Shown here: positions 1 through 8,269 of the stretch, in pieces
Layout of the letters: every line of letters begins with the position of its first letter
How positions within the stretch are numbered: the first letter of the stretch is position 1
NCBI GenBank assembly: GCA_963575745.1
Contig: CAUYUJ010000769.1
Span: forward strand, 397,501 to 432,500
Reading direction: 5' to 3'
Source: Prorocentrum cordatum
Taxonomy: Eukaryota > Sar > Dinophyceae > Prorocentrales > Prorocentraceae
DNA: 35,000 nt
The notes under the pieces: model-generated
Databases searched by the model: none
What the model was told of the DNA's origin: nothing
What the model saw: only the letters and a program-made list of their open reading frames with translations
Position numbers and translations under genes: made by a program

Positions 1-50
1 ACTGATACTTTATGTCCTCCTTGGAGACGCGCGTCCGACCCGAACATATA

Positions 51-212
51 TGAAGGGGCCCAAGGACACACAAATAAATGCACACGAATAAAATACTCCC
101 CCATAGTTTCCCATATTTTCTGGGTTTCTGTTTTCCCGCCCACTTCCTATATCTTCCCATATATTCTGGGACATCGAGGATTAATTGCGTCTGTGCGTTT
201 CTTTTCCTCCTG
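51..212. repeat. Dispersed repeat C, copy 1 (162 bp)
   Basis: This block matches 21701-21862 over exactly 162 bp in the same orientation. Shared landmarks in order are TGAAGGGGCCC, ACACAAATAAATGCACA, CATATTTTCTGGG, CCCACTTCC and GTTTCTTTTCCTCCTG (copy 2 has TTTCTTTCCCTCCTG). Sequence on either side of the two copies does not match, so the ends are sharp. No terminal inverted repeats or pol III boxes are obvious. The plus strand is rich in T and C. It could be a short non-autonomous element or a relic of a larger one; which is unknown. Confidence 0.75.
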
Positions 213-278
213 AATATAGTATACCCATCTTGTAGCATTTCGTTTCCCGAGCGGTGTAGCCAGAAAGCGCCCGCCACG

Positions 279-441
279 ACACACACACAGACACACAGAC
301 ACGCAGACACACAGACACAGAGACACAGAGACACAGAGACACAGAGACACAGAGACACAGAGACACAGAGACACAGAGACACAGAGACACAGAGAAACAG
401 AGACACAGAGACACAGAGACACAGAGACACAGAGACACAGA

Positions 442-482
<41 letters not shown>
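279..482. repeat. 8-bp GACACAGA microsatellite followed by (CA)n
   Basis: About 165 bp of the 8-bp unit GACACAGA, with a few variants near its left end and one GAGAAACA variant, runs directly into about 38 bp of pure CA dinucleotide. Because 24 nt hold three units, all frames stay open. That explains the DTETQRHR-type peptide on plus and the VSLCLC-type peptides on minus. Nothing here indicates a gene. Confidence 0.95.
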
Positions 483-485
<3 letters not shown>

Positions 486-1108
486 ACAAGATTTCTCGGT
501 GCGGGCGGCGCCCCTGGGGGGGCGACGGACACACAGTAGAAGTATGTGGGGGTGACGCCGAAGCTGGGATCACAACGCACTGGCTTACAGGTGCGCGCTG
601 TGGCGCCGACGGCTTCTGACTGGGCGTTGCACGCGAGCTGCTTGGGAGCCGCGTGGGAGCTGCAGGATGGCCTTGACGAGTTGCCTGGGAGCTGCCTCGG
701 CACCTCAGGAAGAATTGCGTAGGAGGTGCTTGGGCGCCTAGCGCTGCCTGGGAGCTACGCGAAAGCCTAGCAAGCGCTGCCCAGGGGATGCCTGGGCGCT
801 TCCCGCGAGCCTAGGAAACGCTGGCCAGGAGCTGCGCAGGCTCTGCCCACGAGCCTTACGAAACGCTGCATCGATGAATTGCCTAAGAGCTGCGCGCGAT
901 CTCAAGAAGCCCTGCGGAGGAACTGCGCAAACGTTTGTTGGCCACGTACTGGGAACAAATAGGTCAACGCCTTCATGACAGGCTGCAGATTCCAGCAAAT
1001 CGCTGCGATATCGCCTTACTGGCAGCCGTGATGGAAAACATGTTGTAGCCTTGCCTGCCGGCTTTCTCTCTGAATCCTTTTTTACTTGAAACAAATAACT
1101 ATCCGGGA
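483..1108. repeat. Degenerate GGGAGCTGC minisatellite with single-copy flanks
   Basis: Between about 620 and 930 phrases such as TGGGAGCTGC, CGAGCCTAGGAAACGCTG and GAGCTGCGC recur every 50-65 bp with many differences, giving an old tandem repeat. The flanks (483-619 and 931-1108) look single-copy and show no domain, splice or promoter signal that I can name. Confidence 0.55.
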
Positions 1109-1556
1109 ATGTCATCATTATCCTCCTCCTCCTCCGCCTCCTCCTCCAGCGTACGCAAAATGGCGCAGGCAGACTATCTGAGCGCACGTGCGACACGTGC
1201 GCGTGCGCACGCTCGTGCAGGTGTTACCGCGCGTGGCTGCAAAACGCGAGGACGAGCGCAACGAGGGGGACGAACGAAAGATGAGGAAGAGGAGGAGGAG
1301 GAGGAAGAGGACAGGAAAAAGAAGAGTAGGACAAGGGGGACTGATGGGGGGAGGGCACAGCTCGCTCTCCCCGCCCCTGTGCCCCCCGCCCACATCCCAT
1401 CCCCCTCCTCCTCCTCCTCCTCCTCCTCCTCCTCCTCCTCCTCCTCCTCCTCCTCCTCCTCCTCCTCCTCCTCCTCCTCCTCCTCCTCCTCCTCCTCCTC
1501 GTCGCTTCTTCCTCCTCCTCTTCCTTCTCCTCCTCCTCCTCCTCCTCCTCCTCGGA
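1109..1556. repeat. CTC/GAG trinucleotide tracts in alternating polarity
   Basis: A short CTC tract (1118-1148) is followed by a GAG tract (about 1277-1327) and then by long CTC tracts (1402-1502 and 1508-1554). The alternation of polypyrimidine and polypurine on one strand could allow hairpin or triplex formation. All long open frames here encode poly-Ser, Pro, Leu or Glu and are repeat products. Confidence 0.9.
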
Positions 1557-1906
1557 GAGAAACAACCGAGTCGGGTTTTCGGAGCCAGCGGCAGCTCTTA
1601 GCTTGTCCGCATGTGGCGCCTAAGTTGCGCCCGCATCTTGGGAATGGGTACCACGCGCGGGGATTGCGCAAGTGGTCGGGAGGTGGGGTCGCGTGGCTCG
1701 TAAACCACATGGGAAGCGTGTGTCCACCCACCCTGGGCAGGTCGTACTCGTGCAATCCGCTTGTGCGTTCCATTCAAGTCGGCAGACCAAAGAACTTACA
1801 AAGGACCCTGCCACCCTACGCACCAAGGCGTATCGGGCGGGCAGCGAGTCCCGGCCGACATGGTCTTTTCACCGATCCTTGATCTGTTTGTCTCCAATAT
1901 CCAGCG
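1557..1906. other. Single-copy spacer, no feature seen
   Basis: This stretch of mixed composition has no convincing open frame beyond short overlapping ones, no RNA-like fold by eye and no match to other parts of the window. Confidence 0.4.
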
Positions 1907-1909
1907 TCC

Positions 1910-2028
1910 CCCCCCCTCCTCCTCCTCCTCTTCCTCCTCCTCCTCCTCCTCCTCCTCCTCCTCCTCCTCCTCCTCCTCCCCCTCCTCCTCCTCCTCCTCC
2001 TCCTCTTCCTCCTCCTCCTCCTCCTCCG
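1910..2028. repeat. (CCT)n tract
   Basis: About 115 bp of nearly pure CTC/CCT repeat carries a few CTT and CCC interruptions. It accounts for the poly-Gly stretch of a 429-codon minus-strand open frame spanning 1869-3158, which I do not accept as a gene. Confidence 0.95.
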
Positions 2029-2345
2029 ATCAATGGGCGAGGGGAAATCGATGCATCTCCCCACTCCCCTGAGCCCTCCCTAACGTTGCCCCCCGGTTTT
2101 CGGGTCAGGCTCGGCTCTCCCGCGGCCGTACTGGACGATGCGGGCACCCCAGCAAGGCGCAGCTGCTGGAGAACACCCCGAGGCAGGGAAACCACCGAGA
2201 ATGGCCGAACACGCCCGACAACCTCGAACCTCGACCCTCTGAGCTTATCCGTCCCCATCGTTTGAACCCTGACTGCCTCCCATTCCCCGCCGCCCTCCCT
2301 CCACACCTCTTTGGACGCCCGAAACAGATACAGTGGAGGCCAGTC

Positions 2346-2449
2346 CACAAGAAACATTCCACAAGAAACCCAACCCTGAGACCCCAGGACGTCCATTGAT
2401 TTTTGGTGTTGGAACGTCACGCTTTCCATAGCAAAACCAGAGAAACCCA
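2346..2449. repeat. 104-bp direct repeat D, copy 1
   Basis: It matches 2702-2805 in the same orientation. Both copies carry TTCCACAAGAAACCCAACCC, GAGACCCCA(A/G)GACGTCCA and GGAACG(T/C)CACGCTT. Identity is roughly 85 percent by eye. The pair brackets foldback element B4. Confidence 0.8.
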
Positions 2450-2479
2450 AGAAACTCAGGGCACCCTGGAGGCAAGCAG

Positions 2480-2690
2480 GGTGTGTCTTGGCATGGGTCT
2501 CCACTGTATGGGAAACTTGGATACGATGCCCACCAGCGGACGTTCTCCCACATCGACAGCGGCCGCTGTTGGGCGGGCGGCCTTCTTCCTCCCATGAAGG
2601 AAGCCCGCGGCTGCACTGCACCGACAGCGAGTCCATTACCAAATGGAGAGAAACCCGTGCCACTCTTCGACCCCACTCCTCCAGTACAGT
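2480..2690. mobile_element. Foldback element family B, copy 4 (diverged)
   Basis: It shares the family B order: a GATGCCCA box, a central ACAGCGGCCGCTGT palindrome (2556-2569, containing GCGGCCGC), a GGGCGGGCGGCCTTCT box, then CCGACAGCGAGTCC. The outer inverted termini are too diverged to fix the ends, so the coordinates are approximate. It lies between the two 104-bp direct repeats D. It has no coding capacity and would be a non-autonomous relic. Confidence 0.6.
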
Positions 2691-2701
2691 AGGAGCTCGA
2701 C

Positions 2702-2805
2702 CATAAGAAACCTTCCACAAGAAACCCAACCCTGAGACCCCAAGACGTCCACTGACTTCTGGTGTGGGAACGCCACGCTTCACATAGCGGACCCATCGAA
2801 ACCCA
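2702..2805. repeat. 104-bp direct repeat D, copy 2
   Basis: This is the partner of 2346-2449, offset by 356 bp. It contains TTCCACAAGAAACCCAACCC and GGGAACGCCACGCTT. The pair may be a tandem segmental duplication or terminal direct repeats of a small element; the interval is too short to tell. Confidence 0.8.
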
Positions 2806-3408
2806 GTAATGTACCCATTGCGACCGTGCCGATCCACCTCGTCCTCCTCGAGCCGTGAACGGCCCGTGCGCCGTCCTTCATGGCCAGGCCCGGACTCTGA
2901 ACGCCCTGCCAGTCGAACTTCTGCATGGCGCGGGGGTCTGGCACCACCGCCCACGGCGAATACCTGGCCCTCCGGCGGTCTTCCTCCGATCCTGGCCTTT
3001 TCCGTTCGTTTCGGCCTCGGGGCTTTGTTCTCATTTAGGCTCGGGCGGGTTTGTCTGCATGGCGGTTCGCCCCCGCCGCCTGTTCCCCCCCCTCCTCCCC
3101 TCTCGAGTTCAGAAGAGAAGCGCCCACGCCAGAGAGCCGGTAGCTGTTTGCAGAGCACAACCAGTTTTTCGGTCGCAGCTCTGGTAGCAGACCGATCTCA
3201 GACGACCAGCGCTCGCCATCTTTTGAATTCGAACAGTGTGCTTACCCCCCTGTCGCCTTTCGTCCAGCGCTGGGCCGAACAGGCCTGCAAGCGAGCTCCC
3301 GCCTTGCTCGGGAGCGGCCAAGAGGGGGGTGTCCGAGAGGGGGGGGTGCAAATCACGACCGGCGGCACGTGCGCGGCCCAGCGGGGGGGCCAGGGACGTA
3401 ATGAAATC
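2806..3408. other. Single-copy GC-rich spacer
   Basis: Several overlapping frames stay open on both strands, as expected for GC-rich DNA. I see no recognisable motif, signal peptide or domain in any of them. A run of Gs and Cs (3330-3350, 3380-3390) is the only compositional feature. Confidence 0.35.
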
Positions 3409-3581
3409 AGAGGAGGCGCCATGAGATCCGGGGAAACATCAAAACGCCGCCAAGGAGCCCCAAGAGACTCCCAAGAGGTCCCCAAGAGGCCCCCAAGAGG
3501 CCCTAAAGAGGGCTCCAGGGCCGGCGGCATGAGCGAAGCGATTAAATAAGAGGAGGCGCCATGAGATCTGGGGAAACATCA
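3409..3581. repeat. CAAGAGGCCCC minisatellite bracketed by 33-bp direct repeats
   Basis: The block AGAGGAGGCGCCATGAGATC, continuing with GGGGAAACATCA, occurs at 3409-3441 and, with one mismatch, at 3549-3581. Between them (about 3450-3520) is a short array of degenerate 12-bp CCCCAAGAGGCC-type units. The same unit makes long arrays at 7165-8060 (opposite strand) and 22645-22880. Confidence 0.8.
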
Positions 3582-3710
3582 TGGCCCCCGCCATGAGATC
3601 CACCCCCGCCTCCTAGCCATCGCCCCCCTCCTTTCCGCCCCCGACCTGCGTGGGGCCCGGAGTTCCTCCCGGGCCCGGCCCGCCCTCCGTGCCAGCAGCC
3701 CCTGCCCGGC
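3582..3710. other. GC-rich spacer
   Basis: It is dense in CCC and GGCC with no open frame of interest and ends at element A1. Confidence 0.3.
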
Positions 3711-3835
3711 CATCGCTCGCACGTCCATTCTCCCTGTTTTTTTTTGCTGGTCTCGTGCGTGGGTTGTTCGCCAGATGATCGAGGAGGCTCCTCGATGGCC
3801 CTCGCCGAAGGGAAACTGCACACGTCCGAGCGATG
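3711..3835. mobile_element. Foldback (MITE-like) element family A, copy 1
   Basis: The left end CATCGCTCGCACGT and right end ACACGTCCGAGCGATG are near-perfect terminal inverted repeats 125 bp apart. Inside is an odd-centred perfect palindrome, ATCGAGGAGGCTCCTCGAT (3778-3796), then GGCCCTCGCCGA. Copies lie at 13039-13159 and 29861-29980. It has no coding capacity, which fits a miniature inverted-repeat element mobilised in trans. No clear target-site duplication is visible. Confidence 0.75.
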
Positions 3836-4154
3836 CCAAGCTACTTGCCAGCGGCCGGTTTCTCCCCCGCTTTCCTTACCACCGTAAGCCCACGGTGCTC
3901 TCCGACGCAGGGCGTCGAGCGGGCCTCTCCCGCGCCGCGCGTGCGCGGCCGAGCTGGGCGCAGCCCGCTCGCCCCGGGCCGATCTGGCCATGCAGGCAGA
4001 CCTGCCAGAGTCGATGCCCAACAAGCTCTGCTCGGGCCCAGGGGCCACCAAAACGGGTGCGTGGCGACGCACCACCTCCTCGGGATCCTCCTCCTCCTCC
4101 GCCTGCTCGTGCTCGCCCTCGTCTGTTTTCTCTCCCGGGGCCATTCAAAGAACA
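3836..4154. other. Single-copy GC-rich spacer
   Basis: It has mixed GC-rich sequence with a short CTC tract near 4085-4110. Overlapping frames are open on both strands without motifs. Confidence 0.3.
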
Positions 4155-4310
4155 GAATAATAATAATAATAACAATAACAATAACAATAACAATAATAAT
4201 AATAATATGAATAATAATAATATTAATAATAATAAGAAGAAGAATAAGACGAATAATAATAAGAAAAATAGGAAATCAATCATACTAATAAGAATAATAA
4301 TACTAACGAA
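4155..4310. repeat. (AAT)n/(AAC) microsatellite
   Basis: About 150 bp of AAT repeats with interspersed AAC and AAG gives poly-Asn or poly-Leu peptides. It is a local AT-rich island in GC-rich surroundings. Confidence 0.95.
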
Positions 4311-4610
4311 GAAGAGCGAAGAGGGGAGAAGCAACGACACAAGAGTGGGGAGCAGGACGCATGGATTGACAGTGGAGCACGGGCGGAGAAAACGAGCAAA
4401 CGAACCTTGGGTGGGGACACCAAATTATCCCGGCAAAGCAACCTAACAGCGATGAGTAGAAGCATATCTGAAAGCATTCCCCTTAAGATTCAGATGAAAA
4501 TCCAGTTGTCGAATTCTGCTGTTCTCGCAGTCGTAGTCGCATTCGCGATGACAGTCGCAGCGGCAACGGCAGTCGCAGTCACAGCCTCAGCCTCAGCCTG
4601 CCTCCTCCCT
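4311..4610. repeat. Spacer ending in a CAGTCG hexamer-like repeat
   Basis: 4311-4520 is single-copy without features. From about 4525 to 4605 the units CAGTCG and GCAGCG, then CAGCCT, recur, forming a short degenerate hexanucleotide repeat that leads into the large CTC mosaic. Confidence 0.6.
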
Positions 4611-4617
4611 CCTCTTT

Positions 4618-5346
4618 CTCTGCTCCTCCTCCTCCTCCTCCTCCTCCTCCTCTTCCTCCTGCTCGTCCTCGTTCTCGTCCTCCTCGTCTTGCTCGTCCTC
4701 CTCCTCCTGGTGCTCTCTCCTCCTCCTCCTCCTCCTCCTCCTCCTCCTCCTCCTCCTGGTGGTCCTCGTTCTCCTCCTCCTGGTGCTCTCCCCCCCCCTC
4801 TCCTCCTCGTCCTCCTCCTCCTCCTCCTCCTCGTCCTCCTCCTCCTCTTCCTCCTCCTCCTCCTCCTCCTCCTCCTGGTAGTCCTCCCCCTCCCCTCCTC
4901 CTCCTCCTCCTCCTCCTCTTCCTGGTCGTCCTCGTTCTCGTCCTCCTCGTCTTGCTCGTCCTCCTCCTCCTGGTGTCTCTCCTCCTCCTCCTCCTCCTCC
5001 TCCTCCTCCTCCTCCTGGTGGTCCTCGTTCTCCTCCTCCTGGTACTCTCCCCCCCTCCTCCTCCTCCTCCTCGTCCTCGTCCTCCTCCTCCTCCTCCTCC
5101 TCCTCCTCCTCCTCCTCCTCCTCCTCCTCCTCCTCCTCCTCCTGGTACTCCTCCCCCTCCCTCCTCCTCCTCCTCCTCCTCCTCCTCTTCCTGGTCGTCC
5201 TCCTCCTCCTGGTCGTCCTCCTCCTCCTGCTCGTCCTCCTCCTCCTCCTGCTCGTCCTTCTTCTCCTGCTCCTCCTGCTCCTCGTCCTGCTCCTGCTCGT
5301 CCTCGTCCTCCTGGTCTTGCTCGTCCTCCTCCTCGTCGTGCTCTTG
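4618..5346. repeat. CTC mosaic with a 262-bp higher-order duplication
   Basis: This 0.7-kb polypyrimidine block is mainly CTC with interspersed TGGT, CGTC and TGCT. A complex phrase (TCGTCCTCGTTCTCGTCCTC then TTGCTCGTCC) occurs at about 4663 and again at about 4926. A second phrase (TGGTGGTCCTCGTTCTCC) occurs near 4756 and 5018. The constant offset of 262-263 bp shows a tandem segmental duplication inside the tract. The long open frames are repeat products. Confidence 0.85.
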
Positions 5347-5353
5347 CCCCTGC

Positions 5354-5925
5354 TGAAAATGTGGCCCAGGAATGGGAGTTCTGGGAAGTCGAAGAGCACG
5401 AAGTTGCCTACAGTTGGCTACGGGCATTCAAAATGTGGCCCGGGAATGGAGTTCTGGGAACTCGAAGAGCACGAAGTGGCCTACAGTTGGCTCCGGGCAT
5501 TCAAAATGTGGCCCGGGAATGGAGTTCTGGGAACTCGAAGAGCACGAAGTGGCCTACAGTTGGCTCCGGGCATTCAAAATGTGGCCCGGGAATGGAGTTC
5601 TGGGAAATCGAAGAGCACGAAGTGGCCTACAGTTGGCTCCGGGCATCCAAAATGTGGCCCGGGAATGGAGTTCTGGGAAGTCGAAGAGCACGAAGTGGCT
5701 ACAGTTGGCTCCGGGCATTCAGAATGTGGCCCGGGAATGGAGTTCTGGGGTGTCAAGTACGAGGAATTGTATGACTGTTGCGTCCGGCTATTCCGAATGT
5801 GGCCCGGGAATGGCGTTCTGGGAGGTCAAGGAGCACCAAGTGTGTGACTGTTGCATCCGGTTATTCAGAATGTGGCCTGGGAATGGGGTTCTGAGAGGTC
5901 GACGAGCACGAAGTGTGTGACTGTT
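5354..5925. repeat. 73-bp minisatellite, about 8 units
   Basis: The anchor AATGTGGCCCGGGAATGG recurs at about 72-75 bp spacing from 5355 to 5867. Units 1-6 are very alike; the last two are diverged and read GACTGTTGC..CCGG in place of TACAGTTGGCTCCGG. Since 73 is not a multiple of three, each unit is read in a different frame, and all three plus frames lack stops, giving 455-, 176- and 182-codon open frames. A diverged relative may lie at 18084-18228. Confidence 0.9.
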
Positions 5926-6090
5926 GGTGAAAAACGAGCCCGGCACAGGCCCGGCACCCTGCCGGCCGGCAACTCCCAACGCCTGCCCGGACCCCCCTGT
6001 GGAGTGATCTGTGAGCTCTTTTGAATCAACTAGAAACCTATCAGTCTACGCTGTTAGGTAACAAAAATAAACGAGACAGCAGACCTGGGG
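5926..6090. other. Single-copy spacer
   Basis: There is nothing notable beyond a GCCGGC-rich patch at 5940-5975 and a GGGGGGGGG run near 6090. Confidence 0.3.
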
Positions 6091-6094
6091 GGGG

Positions 6095-6470
6095 GGGACT
6101 GCGGCGCAGGGGTGGAGAAACGGGAAACGGGAGCAGGGGTGGAAAAGGCAAAACTTCAAAACTGAGGTGGGGAGCATGGACCAGGGGTGGAGGTACCAGA
6201 GCCGGGGCGAAGACGAGAAGGTTAAACTGGTCCAGGGAGCACGAGAGAGGGTCCGAGAAAACGGAGCAGGGGTGCAGACAACGAGAAGACTCGAAACTGG
6301 AGCGGGCAGCGCGGAATTCTGCGCGGCGACAAGCGGCGCGGAGGCGGAGACGACGAGAGAATGGCACTGTGGGCGGGGAGCGCGGGACCGCGGAGAGAAA
6401 AGGGAGCGGGGGCGGAGGGCAGGAGAAGAGAGCAGGAGCCGGAGCAGCTGCCACGGGGGGGGGGCGCGGA
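6095..6470. repeat. Degenerate GGGGTGGAGAAACGGGAG minisatellite (forward)
   Basis: Phrases such as GGGGTGGAGAAACGGG, GGAGCAGGGGTGGA and GGAGCGCGGGACCGCGGAGA recur every 30-60 bp. Reverse-complement versions of the same phrases fill 10055-10400, so one minisatellite family is present twice in opposite orientations. Overlapping open frames on both strands follow from low stop density. Confidence 0.7.
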
Positions 6471-6477
6471 GTCGGGA

Positions 6478-6625
6478 AGAGTCGACTCGGCAGAAATCGG
6501 CAGGCGGGTCTGCCTCCGATTATTTTTTGCGTATTTTTTTGTTTTACCCTTTTGGGGTCTTTTGGAGGTTTTTTGTTGGGAAGACTCGAATCGGCAGAAA
6601 TCGGCAGGCTGGTATGCCTCCAATG
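6478..6625. repeat. Pair of 45-bp direct repeats around a T-rich stretch
   Basis: GACTCGGCAGAAATCGGCAGG then TGCCTCC (6480-6518) recurs as GACTCGAATCGGCAGAAATC then TGCCTCC (6583-6620). The spacer is a T-rich run, TATTTTTTTGTTTTACCC and following. The GGCAGG..TCTGCC part can pair with itself. Confidence 0.7.
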
Positions 6626-6786
6626 AGAAGTCGGGGCCCAAAATCGGAATCCCGGATCCAAGCGCCTCGGAATCGGAATCCATCGACATCGAATCGAATA
6701 GAACCGGAGGAGCCAACAGAGTTCTTAGCCGTTGTAGCGCACGGCGGGACGCCAAGCATCAAAACGAAAGGATGGAGCTTGAGCTT

Positions 6787-7085
6787 ATGCTTCAACTTTG
6801 GACGCCGCGTGCGAGGCGAGAAGACATGTGTTTGTTTTTATTGCAGCTCTGCCGTTCTATCTTCAGCTTTAGAATTCGTGTGCGAGGCGAGAGCGGTTTG
6901 GGGGTCCAGGGAAGGTCTGAAGCCCACGGCGCCAACCACCATGATCAGAATTACAGTTTGTTTCGCATTGCATATTATTGTGCATTGCATTCTTTATTGC
7001 ATTGCAGCTTTGCCGTTCTAGCTTCAGCTTTGGATTCCTCGTGCGAGGCGAGAAAACATGTTTTTGCTTGCATTGCAGCTTGGCC
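6787..7085. repeat. Partial tandem copies of an about 87-bp unit
   Basis: The phrase ATTGCAGCTYTGCCGTTCTA then CTTCAGCTTT then GTGCGAGGCGAGA occurs at 6840-6893 and 7001-7055. Partial copies lie at 6790-6839 and 7072-7085. Between the full copies are about 100 bp of other sequence, including an AT-rich GCATTGCATATTATTGTGC patch. Confidence 0.7.
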
Positions 7086-7164
7086 CTGTGGCCCAGAAAT
7101 ATAGTTTACCAATTACCAGAGATTTTGGCACGCCTCTGGCCCGTTGGGCCGGCGAATTAAGGTT

Positions 7165-8060
7165 TTAGAAAGATTTCAGCCTCTTGGAGGCCTCTCGGGG
7201 CGCTCTTGAAGCCATCTTGGAGGTCATCGACCAACAAAGAAGGCGGCGTCAATTTGGATTCCCCCGTCGGAACCCTCAAATCGCCTCTTGGAGCTCTCTT
7301 GGGACGCTCTTGGAGCGGTCTTGGGCGCTCTTGGGGCCTTCTTGGGCCTCTCTTGGACCCTCTTGGGGATCTCTGGGTCCATCCCGGAGCAATCTCGAGA
7401 ATCTCGAGACTTCAGAAGCTCATCGGAAGCGGAAAGGCGAGAAGGCAAACAACAGCAGTGATTTTTATTAGGTTTTGGGCGGTTGTTGGCCTCTCCAGGG
7501 CGTCCTTGAGAGGCCCTTTGGCCACTTAGAGCCGTCTTGGAGGGATCTTGAGGCATCTTGGAGATCAGTTGCAAGCTACATTTGGCCATGTTGGGCTACC
7601 TTCAGCGATTTTGGAGGCCATCTTTAGCTTGCTTGGGGTCATCTTGGAGCCATCTTGGGCCATCTTGGACGCTCTGACCGCTCGCGAAAAGCCCCGTCCA
7701 GGTCTATGGGGAGGGGGTACCGAAGAGGAAGAAGGAGCTTGAAAGATGGGGGTATCAAAACCACTCACGCCCTAAAAGGCTGGTGGGACTTTAGCCGCCT
7801 CCTCTGGGACCGTCAAAATCGCCTCTTGGGGCCCTCTGGGGCCCCTCTTGGTCGCTTCTTGGAGGCCTCTTGGACATCTCTTGGCAGTCCCGGGAACCTC
7901 TTGGAGCGTCTTGGCTGCCTCTGGGGGGGAGAGGCTCGTGAGGCCTCTTGAGGGCCTCTTTGAGACCGCTTGGGAGTATTTGGAAGCCTCTTGGGGTTTT
8001 CTTGGAGCCTCTTGGGCGCCTCTTGGGGCCCTCTTGGAAACCTAGGGAGCCCTCTTGGGA
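7165..8060. repeat. Degenerate CCTCTTGGGG 10-13-bp minisatellite
   Basis: For about 900 bp the motif CTCTTGG, with variants such as GCCATCTTGGGC, GCGCTCTTGGGG and GGCCTCTTGG, recurs every 10-13 bp. It is the reverse complement of the CCAAGAGG unit at 3450-3520 and 22645-22880. Repetition is patchier at 7400-7480 and 7680-7790. Many open frames on both strands arise because a 12-nt unit gives a 4-residue peptide repeat in each frame. Confidence 0.85.
7757..7790 (-). repeat. 34-bp CCACTCACGCCC module
   Basis: AAACCACTCACGCCC then GGCTGGTGGGA here matches the reverse complement of 22246-22278 almost base for base. In both places the module lies next to a CAAGAGGCC array in the same relative order, so the two loci look like inverted copies of one larger repeat. 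Confidence 0.75.
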
Positions 8061-8269
8061 CCATGAAAGAAAGAGAAGGAGAAACAAATAGCGTGCCCAG
8101 AGAAAGAGAAAAACATCGAGAGCCGCGTCAACTGCCATATGGCGCCTCCTCGTTTGTTATGTTACTTTGTATTGGTTCCCAACTTCCCCCGGCACAGGGG
8201 GCAACCCAAGCAACCACTCCGTCAATGATGCCTTCAAGCGTGGCGCACTTACACCCGGGTCACCTCAAG
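8061..8269. other. Single-copy spacer
   Basis: A purine-rich start (AAAGAAAGAGAAGGAGAAAC) is followed by mixed sequence. No feature was recognised. Confidence 0.3.

Noticed and set aside
1869-3158. 429-codon minus-strand open frame
   Set aside because: It starts in a CTC tract (poly-Gly), crosses the 104-bp duplication and element B4, and shows no family motif.
4407-5774. 455-codon plus-strand open frame
   Set aside because: It joins the CTC mosaic to the 73-bp array, where all three frames are open by chance of unit sequence.
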